A stretch of 64,000 nt of DNA. Origin: Sabellastarte sp. h YS-2021. Lineage: Eukaryota > Annelida > Polychaeta > Sabellida > Sabellidae. Of this stretch, positions 44,184 through 53,316 are shown piece after piece (the stretch's first letter is position 1; each line of letters opens with the position of its first letter). The stretch covers positions 159,759,609 through 159,823,608 of the forward strand of contig OZ024929.1 in the NCBI GenBank assembly GCA_964017235.1, in the 5' to 3' direction. Both the position numbers and the translations under genes were made by a program. A model generated the notes under the pieces. It was not told the DNA's origin. It saw nothing but the letters and a program-made list of their open reading frames with translations, and searched no databases.

Positions 44184-45150
44184 AACTCAAAGATAGGAAC
44201 CCTCGTAAAACAGAAACAGTGCACAGTGAGACAGTTCATGTATCTAATAGACATTCTCACTGCCACCAAAAAGCAGGTTCCCTCATGAGGTCTGCACATG
44301 AGTCCCATTCAGTGGCACCTCGAGGCAAATTGGCACATCAAAAGTCCTTGAAAAAGCTTATCCCCATTCCCTTCACAGGCATCTACATTGGTGGCTACAA
44401 GAAGAAAACGTCCTAGAAGGCAACCCCCTTCACCCATGCTCCCAAGCATCCACATCAAATCTTCACCAACTCATCAAATGAAGAATTGGGTGCTCATCTA
44501 GGAGACTTCACAGCCAGAGATCTGTGGTTCGTGCCGGAAAGCAAGCTACACATCAACTTCCTGGAATTGTAAGCAGTTCTGTGAACCCTGAAACGCTTCG
44601 AGCACCTTTGCAGCGACCAAACTGTTCTTATTGCCAGACAACACAACTGTTGTTGCCTACATAAACAAAGAGGGGGGATGAAATCAGGTTCTCCTTGTGC
44701 CTTTCTCTGGAGACTCCTGTCATGGTGCAACCTGAGGAACATTGCCCTGCCAGCTCGCCATATTCCGAGCCGGTTGAACGTGATAGCGGACAAGCTATCA
44801 CATAACAACCAAGTTATCCAGACAGAATGATCTCTCAGCAAGGGGATATACAACCGGAACTGCCACCAGTGGCACACACCCCAAATAGACCTGTTTGCCA
44901 CCAGGTTCAGCAAGAAATTTCCCCTGTTCGTGTCCCCAGTCCTGGACAAGGAAGAATGGGCAGTGGACGCCCTGAGCATATCATGGGAGGACACAGATGG
45001 GTTTGCCTTTCCCCCCAACTCCCCTGATACCAAATGTCATTAACAAGATCCTCAGCCACGACTGTCACCAGAAAATTGTCATGGTTTTGGGATCTGGTGA
45101 ACCTGTCAACTCAGATTCTTTTATGCCTACCTTACCAACCCAACCTTCTG
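44184..45150 (+). pseudogene. DIRS-EF RNase H and methyltransferase-like remnant
   Basis: Decayed RNase H pieces: a QIFTNSSNEELGAHLGDFTA-like stretch with the first aspartate changed to Asn, KLHINFLEL, an LIARQHNCC-like remnant of ATDNTTVV, and ARHIPSRLNVIADKLS near 44760. The downstream region keeps QIDLFATRFSKKFPLF and AVDALSISW text near 44890-44990. Many frameshifts. Confidence 0.65.
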
Positions 45151-45179
45151 ACTCAACCGTTCAACAGGAGCTTGCACAG

Positions 45180-46482
45180 AGACCTTATCAACCCGTTCCA
45201 CCATGCTTGGCTCCTAGAGCCTCGACCATCAGAGTCCAAGTGGAAGAACAAATTGAGGCTCCTCCGAGACACTTAACCAGACAAAGTGGTCCATTTTCGT
45301 TGGATGGTGCGAATCGAATCAGGTGGACTTCAAAGCGCCATCTATAGCTGATTTCCTCCTTTACCTCTTCCAGGAAAGGAAGCTTCAGCCTTCCACTATA
45401 GATGGATACAGGATTGTCATAGCTGACAAGGTGGGCAATTCCTGAGTAGAGATCAGCAAGGACGGGAACCTTAATAGACAACTAGACAGTTTTCACAGGG
45501 ATAGGCCCAAAGGTTGCATAGGTATCCCCTCGTGGAAGGTATCTCTGGTGTTGCATCAATTGACTAAGGAACCTTTCAAACTGCTTAAGAAGTCTTCTCT
45601 TAAACATCTCACTTTCAACACTGTCTTCCTGTTGGCTTTGGCATCAGGTAAACACAGAAGTGAATTTGTTTATTTGGGGTTTTACGTCGCTTTCAACACT
45701 GTACAGGTCATATCACGATGGGTAGTTGGAAGGGCAGAGGAAACCAGTACATATAGTTCGCTAGGGTTCTGTACTGTAAACTGCCGACCAACGGCAAGCA
45801 ACTACCAGCTTTCCCACTTACGGCCATGACAGGGATCGAACCCCGGCCGCAGAGGTGGGAGGCGAGAGTGTTACCACTCTGCCACCGTGGCCCCCTAACA
45901 CAGAAGTGAAATCCATGCATGAGTTAATAAGTACATTAGACATAGGGGATACTGGTCTCAAGTCTCCCTTTACCCCTCCCCCAGTTTTCTCTCCAAGGAC
46001 CAACTGGCTCGTGAGTGTCCAAATAGTGTGGCTCCAGTGGTTATCCCTACCCTGGCTCCCACTTTGGACAAGTCTCTCAAGGAACATAGGTCTTTCTGTC
46101 AAGTCAGAGCACTTCCCTATTATCTGGAAAGAACTAAGGACCTTAGAGACAACAAACAGTTTTTGTCTCATTTAAGAATTTTGACGGATATTTCCCCTGC
46201 TACAATCTCTTTCTGGATTAAACAGTCTGTCTTCTTGTGTTACAAGCTACCAAGAGGTACTGCAAGTGCATCAGGTAAAGGCCCATGATCTTCAGGCTTT
46301 TGCTGCTTCCAAAGTCTTCCAAGTCTCCCTAGAGCAGATCCTCTCGGCTTGTCATTGGAAGTTCTACAACACCTTCATGCAGTTCAACCTGAAGGATGTT
46401 GCCTGGCCTGATTCTGATCTTTATCATTTGGGCCCCATAGTGGCAGCACAGCAAACTCGCACTACGGGTTGTGTCATTGGTC
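45180..46482 (+). pseudogene. DIRS-EF tyrosine recombinase, SINE-interrupted and catalytically dead
   Basis: Collinear with the DIRS-C recombinase: IADFLLYLFQERKLQPSTID, LDSFHRDRPKG, LKHLTFNTVFLLALASGKHR (first Arg region), then a SINE between GKHRSE and IHA, then VAPVVIPTLAPTLDKSLKEH, ISPATISFWIKQSVFLCYKL, HQVKAHDLQAFAAS and FMQFNLKDVAW. In the last two motifs the second catalytic Arg is Gln and the nucleophilic Tyr is Asn, so it could not cut DNA even if the frame were whole. Frameshifts and stops occur as well. Confidence 0.8.
45665..45896 (-). mobile_element. Full-length tRNA-derived SINE, minus strand
   Basis: Read on the minus strand it starts TAGGGGGCCACGG, has an A box GGCAGAGTGGTAACACTC (45866-45883) and a B box GGTTCGATCCC (45832-45842), both RNA polymerase III promoter elements from a tRNA. 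The body contains TACTGGTTTCCTCTGCCCTT, and the 3' end is GTTGAAAGCGACGTAAAACC then CAAATAAAC. It is flanked by a 14 bp target-site duplication, AACACAGAAGTGAA (45651-45664 and 45897-45910), within the DIRS-EF recombinase. Its body resembles V-type SINEs reported from molluscs; the name is not confirmed. Confidence 0.88.
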
Positions 46483-46559
46483 CTATTTTTATCTACCTTA
46501 GATATTCAAGGACACCCTATTCTACAGAACCTCTCCGTCTGGCTCCTATAGAGTTAAAA

Positions 46560-46994
46560 GTTCTGTCTGTGAATTTCGTCAAAATCGCTCTATCTTGCAC
46601 CGTTTACAAGATGTGTTTTTGCGTATTACACAGAAATTCAAGATGGCCGCCAAAAATGGTGGGAAAACGATTCTTGGTAAAAAATGCCAGTAGACTCTGC
46701 AGATACCCTGCGGGTCAAAAATTTCGTCAAAATCGCACTATCTTGCACCGTTTACAAGATGTGTTTTTGCGTATTACACAGAAATTCAAGATGGCTGCCA
46801 AAAATGGCGGAAAACAATTTTTACCAAAACGTGCCAGTAGACTCTACAGATGCCCTTTGGGTCAAAAATTTAGTTAAAATCTTGCACCGTTTCCGATATA
46901 AATGCGTTTTTGCATTTTACACAGAAATTCAAGATGGGCACCAAAAGTAGTGGGAAAATGATTTGGGTGAAAACTTGCCAGTAGACTCTGCAGA
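46560..46994 (+). repeat. ~147 bp satellite (CAAGATGGCCGCCAAAA type)
   Basis: Three units with CAGAAATTCAAGATGG and GCCAGTAGACTCTGCAGATA at about 46689, 46836 and 46980. Same family as the repeats inside the element at 35448-36745. Confidence 0.8.
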
Positions 46995-48430
46995 TACCCT
47001 CGTCAGTCAGCTGACATTATGACATCACTCTGTGGTGTCTTCTCCAAAAGAACAAGGCCCAGCGATATGCTGTTACTTTTAAGATATCTATCGAGGATAA
47101 TAAATTGTAAAATTCATGCAGATCTGTCTGTTCGTCTGTTCCCCAGAGCAGTTAGAAGCGAGGTACCCCCACCAAAAGTGTGAAAATTTCAACACTTGAT
47201 AACATTTTTCTCACTGACAATTGAAGGGATTTCTCTTTTATTTTACATATATGTACTAGGCCATAGGTAGATTCCTTGTGTCAGTATAAGACCTGGATCT
47301 TTCTTAAATATTTTTTTATGAATTTTTTAAATAATTTTTAATGCATTAAAATTCAGAAAACCATGCACTAAATCACTTATAACTTGAAAAGTATTGCAAG
47401 TAAAGCATTTTGCTAAAATATGTTTTCAGCTACTTTTTTCATAGCTATAACATGGTAACTTGGGCATCTATCCCCATAGCTAAATGAGTAATAGCTAATT
47501 TGACTTTTCAGTAACTTCCACAGGGAGTAAAATCACTTATAACTTGAAAACATTGAATATACAGAACTTTGTATAAATATGTTATTCAGCTACTTTTGGG
47601 TCAGCTATAGTAAAGTTGCAGACCTGTTACTCATGGCATAGCCGAGTAATAACTACTTTTAGGTTATCACTGTTGAGTAAATCAGTTATAACTTGAAAAC
47701 TATTGCATTTAGAGTATTTTGTTTCGATATGTTATTCCCCTATTTTGGGGTCAGATATAACATACTGAAATTCCAGACCTGTAGCTCATTGCATAGCTGA
47801 GTAAAAGCTACTTTGAGGTTCTTACTTGCTTATAACTTGTATTTACAGAACTTTGTTTAAATGTTATTTATCTACTTTTTGGTTAGCTGTAACATAGTAA
47901 AATTGCAGACATATAGCTCCTGGCATAGCTAAGCAATAGCTACTTTGAGGTTCTCACTTTTGAGTAAATCAGTTTTAACTTGAAAACTATTGCATATTGT
48001 ATTAATATGTTATTCATCTACTTTTGGGTAAGCTATAACATAGTAAAATTGCAGACTTGTAGTTCAATACATAGCTGAGCAATAGCTATTTTGAGGTTTT
48101 CATTGTAGAGTAAATAACTGGAAAACTATTGCATTTACAGTAATTTTTTTAAATATGTTATTCACCTACTTTTCAGTCCTCTATAACATAGTGAAATTGC
48201 AGACCTGTAACATTATTGCATAGCTGAGCACTAGCTACTTTGAGGTTATCACTATTCAGTAAATCAGTTGTAAAGTGAAAACTGTTGCATTTAGAGTATT
48301 TTGTTTAAATATGTTATTCAGCTACTTTTGGGTCAGCTATAACATAGTAAAATTGCAGGCCTGTAGGTCATTGCATAGCAGAGTAATAGACAGTGGACAC
48401 AGAGCCCATTCACGGGCACTGATTGCTTGT
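46995..48430 (+). mobile_element. Second Helentron-like element with 155 bp satellite core
   Basis: Head: GTCAGTCAGCTGACA, then GACATCACTCTGTGGTG and text parallel to the element at 13283 (CAAGGCC, TATCGAGGATAA, TCTGTCTGTTCGTCTGTT, GTACCCCCACCAAAAGTGTG). Core: diverged 155 bp units from about 47370. End: the degenerate hairpin text GAGCCCATTCACGGGCACT at 48402-48420. No coding capacity. Confidence 0.5.
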
Positions 48431-48612
48431 TGTCATCCGGGCAAGCACACCCTTTTGAAAATAACATGTTTTTGATCATGCGCCTTCTCTGATTGGTTGA
48501 AATGTCATGACACCATATTCAGAAAATTTTCTACTACTGCATACACGTGCTAAATTTGAAGTGGACCCACTCTCTCTCCCTAAACAAGCGTCCATTGCAC
48601 GATGCTTAATAA
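48431..48612 (+). mobile_element. 3' end fragment of the GCGTCCC-type Helentron-like family
   Basis: Shares CATCCGGGCAAGCACACCCTTTTGA, TTCTCTGATTGGTTGAAATG and TACTGCATACAC blocks with 36505-36630 and closes with a worn hairpin GCGTCCATTGCACGATGC then TTAAT. Only the last ~180 bases are present. Confidence 0.6.
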
Positions 48613-48615
48613 GTA

Positions 48616-49432
48616 CCCTAAATTTTTATAAGTTAATATCTTACCTAACAGACAGGAGTCGGGAAGTTTAAGAGCCTTCAGGGGCGTTTCTTGAGTTGAA
48701 GTAGTGTAGTACACCATACAAGGTCTCTCGCAGGAAAGAAACTGAAGAGATTCAGCACTGGACTCATCAGTCACACTATATTAGTACATGAGGCTTTTCT
48801 GAACCTGTAGTCCCACACTATATTAGTACATGAGGCTTTTCTGAACCTGTAGTCCCACATATTCTTGATATCTTGGACTGGAGGTAAAGCTAGATTGTTT
48901 CCTGGCTACTTGTTTAGAGGGCACTCTACTTGTGACACTTCCAATTCCAGAAGTCCCCTTCTGGCTGTTAGCATTTCTACATAGGATGATCTAGTTCCTA
49001 ATTTGAGTCTAATTCGCCCTGAGGAGACCTGGACCTACATCTTTTCCTTGATGGTTGTCGAGAGTTGTCAGATTACTCTCCTGAAAAGTCTTGTCTAGTA
49101 TGAGAGACAAGGACACTCATATCCTGGTCTTGAGATGTGAATAGATGTACAGGGAGCCTTATCCTGTTGTTTCAACTCCTCAAACTGAGAGGAAAGGGAG
49201 GCAATTTGATTACTCATAGTTTTGATAAGATCTTGCAGAGAGGAGTCAAGAGGAGCTGAAGTAGACTTACTATAAGGTTTATCTAAAAGAGGATCATCAA
49301 ATTTTTCGGTAGTCTTGCCTCTTGATGACTTCTTTTTGTGTGAAAAACTTGTCATTCACTACCCTTATTTTGTTCCTACACTTTAAGCAGGCCTGGTGAC
49401 TGTCCCAAGGAAGCATTTCAGAGGAGCAAACT
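48616..49432 (-). mobile_element. DIRS-G: older DIRS remnant that hosts DIRS-C
   Basis: At 48616 a sequence AAATTTTTATAAGTTAATAT followed by CTTACCTAACAGACA resembles a DIRS right end. From 49432 down to about 48880 the minus strand encodes a gag fragment. The gag N-terminus continues on the far side of DIRS-C, at 55867-55781, in the same orientation. A 42 bp unit is repeated in tandem at 48773-48856. RT, RNase H and YR are absent. Confidence 0.6.
49095..49432 (-). pseudogene. DIRS-G gag fragment, interrupted by DIRS-C
   Basis: On the minus strand the frame gives SSEMLPWDSHQACLKCRNKI, the D-x-H-x2-C-x2-C-R box of DIRS gag proteins. An open frame of 86 codons with a Ser/Lys-rich stretch and MSNQIASLSSQFEELKQQ follows, comparable with the WAERFNRLEALL segment of the other gags. 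The residues just before the box (DKQGKCA) lie at 55781-55810, on the other side of DIRS-C. The frame is lost downstream. Confidence 0.65.
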
Positions 49433-49646
49433 TGCAAATTTAATAAGTAAATTAAATTTTTATAAGTTAATACCCTATCCAATGGACAATAGCTTATACG
49501 GTCGGCGCGGACCGGCCCGCCAAACGTCAGAAAAAGACGTCCTGTGTCTCCACCGGCTAGGCCGGCCCAGTACTGTGCACTCGCTAGATGGCGTGTCGTA
49601 CTTCCTTCCTGTCTAGACAGAGTGACGTCATAGCATCTTTTTCGTT
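49433..49646 (-). repeat. DIRS-C right ITR
   Basis: On the plus strand it reads TGCAAATTTAATAAGTAAAT, then TTTATAAGTTAATACCC, TATCCAATGGACAATAGCTT, a GC-rich part with CGGTCGGCGCGGACCGGCC, and ends TGACGTCATAGC...TTCGTT. Its inner ~165 bp is the inverted copy of 55588-55780. Confidence 0.85.
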
Positions 49647-49708
49647 GTCTAAACCTTATTAGACCCCTAGTGAACTGGTAGCGGGGTCGGTGGGAGGGCC
49701 TTGTGTGT

Positions 49709-49800
49709 CCATTGGATAGGGTATTAACTTATAAAAATTTAATTTACTTATTAAATTTGCAATTTTATTGTGTTAATACATCCTATCCAATGGACAATAG
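49709..49800 (-). repeat. DIRS-C internal complementary region
   Basis: Plus-strand text CCATTGGATAGGGTATTAAC...TTAAATTTGCA, then ATTTTATTGTGTTAATACAT...CCAATGGACAATAG. The first half complements the right terminus and the second half copies the left terminus, fused as they would be in the circular intermediate. One base differs from the actual left end (TTGTG versus TTGCG). Confidence 0.85.
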
Positions 49801-50148
49801 CTGAATAACTACCGCTTGGTCGGCGGGTAAGCTACTAGGGATCAAATTGAACTCATACTCAGCAGGGAAGATAGGTACCTTGTAAGCCTGGGTAGACCTT
49901 GAGGTTGGTAACCCATAAAGGCTGTGGTCGAATATCATCATCCGGTTATAGGGTTTAACCGTCAGAACCGACCTTGATACCGTATCCCCCCCCCCCCTTT
50001 TTTTTTGTTATCAGACCTACTCTGAGGTAAGGGAGGAGAGGGATGAGTTCAGTCCCAAAGGCAAGTCTCCCGAAGGAAGCACATCTGAGAAGATTTTTTT
50101 TTTTTTTTGAATTATTCTTAACTATATTTACAAATGTACAAATCTCCT

Positions 50149-51492
50149 CTAGGTAGTGGTCTGTTGGTGGATCTGTTGGGCAGCCACCACAGGACCAAGA
50201 TGAAAAAGCTCTGAATCAGCCCAAGCCAAATCCTTCAGGTAGAACTGCGTGAAGGTATTGTGGGATTTCCAGTGGCAAGCTGATAAGATCTGATCTAAGG
50301 AAACTCCCGATTGGAAGGCCTTAGAAGCAGCAAAAGCCCGAACATCATGAGCTTTAACTTGATGTAGGGTATGGGCTTGATGATCTGAGAGCTCGTAGCA
50401 GAGGATCACAGTTTGTTTGATCCAAGAGGAGATGGTAGCAGGGGAGATGTCCTTGTCGAAGCCTTTCTTGAAGGAGACAAAGACCAATTCTTTACCCTGT
50501 CTGATGTCTGATGTCCTGTCCAGATAGTAGCGCAAGGCTCTGATCGGACAAAGGGACCTGTCAGATTTGAGGGATCTGTCCAGGGTAGGAGCCAGGGCTG
50601 GTATGACCACCGGGGCTACACTCTCTGGACCCTCTTTGGCCAGCTGATTCTTGGAAAGGAAGCTGGGAGATGGAACCAGGGACACCTTAGACCAATCGGA
50701 CTGGTGTCTGATGTTCTTGTGCTGCCATGCATGGATCTCACTCCTTCTTTTACCCGAACCTAGGGCCAAAAGGAAGACAGTCTTGAAGGTTACATGCTTC
50801 AGGGATGCCTGCCTAAGAGGTTCGAAGGGAGTCTTTGTTAGCTGGTGCAGCACCAGGGAAAGGTTCCAGGAGGGTATTCCCCTCCGCCCTTTAGGTCTAT
50901 TTCTGTGGAAACTGTCCAAGAGACGGGTGAGATTACCATCTTTGCTGATATTAACTGTTGTATCACCTAGCTTATCAGCAATGGCAGACCTGTAGCCATC
51001 AATGGTACTGGGCTGCAGCTTCTTAACCTCAAAGAGGTACACTAGGAAGTCAGCCACAGACTTTACAGGTGGTGACCTGAAGTCCACCTGATTAGTGACG
51101 CACCACTTTTTAAAAATGGTCCACTTTGCCTCATAGACTGATCTGGTTGATTTTCTTTGAGGAGCCTCAATTCTTGCTGCCACTGCCTCAGAGAAGCCCT
51201 GCTCTTTGATTCTTGTGGCTCTAGGAGCCAGGCATGGAGATTTAGATTTGTCAGATTTCTGTGAGGGATCTGATTGAAGGGCTGTGATTGATTGGGCAGG
51301 TTGGGTAGGCTGAGAGGGACCTGGCTGGACATGGTCACTAAGTCCCAAAACCAAGGCATGTTGGGCCAACCCGGAGCAATCAGAATGAAACTCTTGCAAG
51401 GGGAGTCCAGTAGCTTCTCCACCACTTTGCCCAATATGGCGGTCGGTGGAAGGCGTATGCGTCCAGATCCTCCCATGGCAGAGTGAATGCAT
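50149..51492 (-). CDS. DIRS-C tyrosine recombinase, intact
   Basis: 447 codons, uninterrupted. It would integrate the circular cDNA by site-specific-type recombination. The N-terminal ~95 residues overlap the end of the preceding polyprotein in another frame and are of doubtful coding value; the true start may be internal. Core-binding part: KWTIFKKWC, SVADFLVYLFEVKKLQPST, DGYRSAIADK (about 123-175). Catalytic part: LLALGSGKRRSEIHAW with Arg at about 249, HQVKAHDVRAFAAS with His 382 and Arg 385, ACHWKSHNTF with Trp 408 in the His/Trp position, and FTQFYLKDLAW with the nucleophile Tyr 418. All R-H-R-(W)-Y residues are present. It is the only fully open recombinase among the copies here; no promoter of its own is seen. 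Confidence 0.9.
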   Translation of the reverse strand: MHSLCHGRIWTHTPSTDRHIGQSGGEATGLPLQEFHSDCSGLAQHALVLGLSDHVQPGPSQPTQPAQSITALQSDPSQKSDKSKSPCLAPRATRIKEQGFSEAVAARIEAPQRKSTRSVYEAKWTIFKKWCVTNQVDFRSPPVKSVADFLVYLFEVKKLQPSTIDGYRSAIADKLGDTTVNISKDGNLTRLLDSFHRNRPKGRRGIPSWNLSLVLHQLTKTPFEPLRQASLKHVTFKTVFLLALGSGKRRSEIHAWQHKNIRHQSDWSKVSLVPSPSFLSKNQLAKEGPESVAPVVIPALAPTLDRSLKSDRSLCPIRALRYYLDRTSDIRQGKELVFVSFKKGFDKDISPATISSWIKQTVILCYELSDHQAHTLHQVKAHDVRAFAASKAFQSGVSLDQILSACHWKSHNTFTQFYLKDLAWADSELFHLGPVVAAQQIHQQTTT

Positions 51493-52363
51493 CCACTGCT
51501 ACAGCCAGGGTGTCCGGTACTGGAGAGACAAACCGAGGTAACTTGTGGTTGAACCTCGTGGCAAATAGGTCTATCTGAGGCCGGTGCCACTTGCTGCATA
51601 ATCTTTGGAAAACGTCCGGAAGGAGGGACCATTCTGTTTGGATGGTTTGATTTAGCCTGGATAGCTTGTCTGCCATCACATTTAGCCGGCCAGGGATATG
51701 TCGGACTTTTAGGGTTACTTATCGCTGGGAACACCAGGTCAAGATTCTCCACAGTAGGGCACAGAGAGGGCCCGACTTCATGCCTCCTTCTTTGTTTATG
51801 TAGGCCACTACAGTGGTATTGTCTGTGGCCACTAGGACTATTTGGTTGGTGCATAGGTCCTGGAACTCTTTCAAAGCCAAGAGAACTGCTTTTAGTTCCA
51901 GGTGATTTATGTGCAGCTTGCTTTCCGGCACTGACCAGGACCCCCTTGCAGTGAGCTCGTTTAAGTGAGCGCCCCACCCTTCTTTTGATGCGTCTGTAAA
52001 AATTTGCAGAGCATGCTTTATGGGGTGTAATGGTTGACCTTGAAGCACATTGCTTTCTTTTAGCCACCAGTGTAAGTGTGGATGCAGGGATCTGGGTAGA
52101 GGGATGACCTTCTCTAGAGATTCCGGTACCCTCCAATTGTTCTTGAGATGCCACTGTATGGGTCTCATGTGTAACCGGCCTAGGTGAACTTGTTTCTCTG
52201 TGGCAGTTAACAGGCCTATCAAGGACATGAACTGACGGACCGGACAGGCCGGTAGTAAAAGCAGTGTTTGTATTTTTCCTTGAAGACTTTGCCACCGGTC
52301 CGGTGTCGGTCTGACCCGGCCGGACCTGAGGTCGAACTGGTAGCCTACGAAGTTGAAGTTCAC
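51150..52363 (-). pseudogene. DIRS-C RNase H and methyltransferase-like region
   Basis: Minus-strand frame 52363-51719 contains GRLHMRPIQWHLKNNWRVPE, HALQIFTDASKEGWGAHLNE (first Asp), SKLHINHLELKAVLLALKEF (Glu) and IVLVATDNTTVVAYINKEGG (second Asp). A TAA at 51721-51719 interrupts it. The same frame then goes on with VRHIPGRLNVMADKLSR and the methyltransferase-like QIDLFATRFNHKLPRF to about 51440, where a one-base shift moves LIAPGWPNMPWFWDLV into the next frame. Apart from these lesions the domain residues are well kept, suggesting recent inactivation. Confidence 0.8.
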
Positions 52364-53310
52364 CAGCCAGCCCAGATCTTGACCAGAATTTGAGTGTGTT
52401 GGATACAGGTTGGTGGGATCTGGCTCTGACCAACCAGTCGTCTAGGTAATGGTGGATCCTTATACCCTTGTGTGTGGCCATCAGTTTCACCTCTTTGGCC
52501 ACCACTGTAAACTCCATTGGAGCTGTGGACAGGCCGAAGGGCAGTGCCTTGAATTGGTAGTTCCGGCCCTGGATATGAAATCTGAGGTATTTCCTGGATT
52601 GTTCCTGTATTGGTATGTGGAAGTAGGCATCTTTGAAGTCTACTGAGGTGACCCACTCCCCTTGTTGGAGGGAAGTTCTGATGGTTTCCGGTGTTTCCAT
52701 CTTGAATTTCTCCACTTTGAGGAAGAGGTTTAATTTGCTCAGATCCAAAATGGGCCTCCATTTGTTGTTGGGTTTGGGAACTAGGAAAAGTCTGTTGAAA
52801 AACCCCAGAGAGGTTGGGTTTTGGACCAGCTCTATTGCATTTTTGTCTATAAGCTGATGCAATGCCTCCAACAGGTAGCTGTTCCTGTGGGGATTGGCAT
52901 AACAACTTATGACTGTCGGATATCTTGTGAGTTTGGGTCAGTTCCGGAAGGGGAGGGTATAACCTTCCCTCAAATTTTGGATTGTTTTGGGTCCGGCCCC
53001 CAGGTCTAGCCAAGTTTCCCAAAAGTTTTGAAGTCTGGCCCCTACAGGCGGACTTTGGGCAACATTTGGTACATTGGAGACAGAAGTGGCAAGAGACAAT
53101 TGAGTGACACACAAAGCACTTTTCACAGATTTTAATTTGTAATCTTTGGTAGTACAAACTGCTGGCCTGGGACTTAAACCTTTCTTTTGCGATTGCCCGG
53201 GCGCAGTAGTGACAGAATGAGCAACATGAACTTTTACATTTAAAAAGTCTCTTGTCTGTTGGTGATGTGGGCTCCCGGCCAGCAGTCGTATAGGGAGCTT
53301 GTTTAAACTG
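52364..53310 (-). pseudogene. DIRS-C reverse transcriptase, few lesions
   Basis: RT motifs on the minus strand from 52871: FFNRLFLVPKPNNKWRPILD, TSVDFKDAYFHIPI (motif A Asp), LPFGLSTAPMEFT and HHYLDDWLVRA (catalytic Asp pair). The upstream part of the same frame (PVGARLQNF, GYTLPFRN) is separated by a TGA at 52940-52938. Downstream, one-base shifts near 52390 and 52375 displace CIQHTQILVKIWAGW and NFNFVGYQFDLRSG. The Cys-rich frame overlaps its beginning. With three or so lesions it is not functional as read here, unless some are sequencing errors. Confidence 0.8.
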
Positions 53311-53316
53311 TAACTG
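53044..53316 (-). other. DIRS-C gag-frame extension with Cys-rich domain
   Basis: Immediately after the gag TGA (53319-53317) the context is CAGTTA, and the gag frame continues without a stop for more than 300 codons. It encodes KCKSSCCSFCHYCARAIAKE and then nine cysteines spaced C-x2-C-x2-C-x5-C-x2-C-x2-C-x2-C-C-x4-C (53127-53044). The RT frame is one base ahead. Conserved in B, D and EF; likely a zinc-binding module of unknown role, perhaps nucleic acid binding. Confidence 0.65.

Larger units (their letters stand above)
38178..46490 (+). mobile_element. DIRS-EF: degraded DIRS element split by three insertions
   Basis: The gag end (38340-39184) and the Cys/RT-RNase H-YR part (42200-46482) are collinear with DIRS-B but separated by a Helentron-like element (about 39205-42195). 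The RT part is further split by a 716 bp MITE (43465-44180), and YR by a SINE (45665-45896). Neither ITR nor ICR was found; the 3' end stops shortly after the YR C-terminus against a satellite at 46560. That E and F are one element is inferred from order, strand and the absence of overlapping parts. Confidence 0.6.

Noticed and set aside
45832-45896. A possible minus-strand tRNA gene
   Set aside because: A and B boxes are present, but the sequence continues into a SINE body with an AATA-type tail and is flanked by a target-site duplication.
49433-49770. A free-standing ~335 bp MITE with long inverted ends (TGCAAATTTAATAAG...CTTATTAAATTTGCA)
   Set aside because: The second arm is the DIRS-C ICR and the first is its right ITR; the same arrangement recurs at the end of DIRS-A, so it is part of the DIRS structure.
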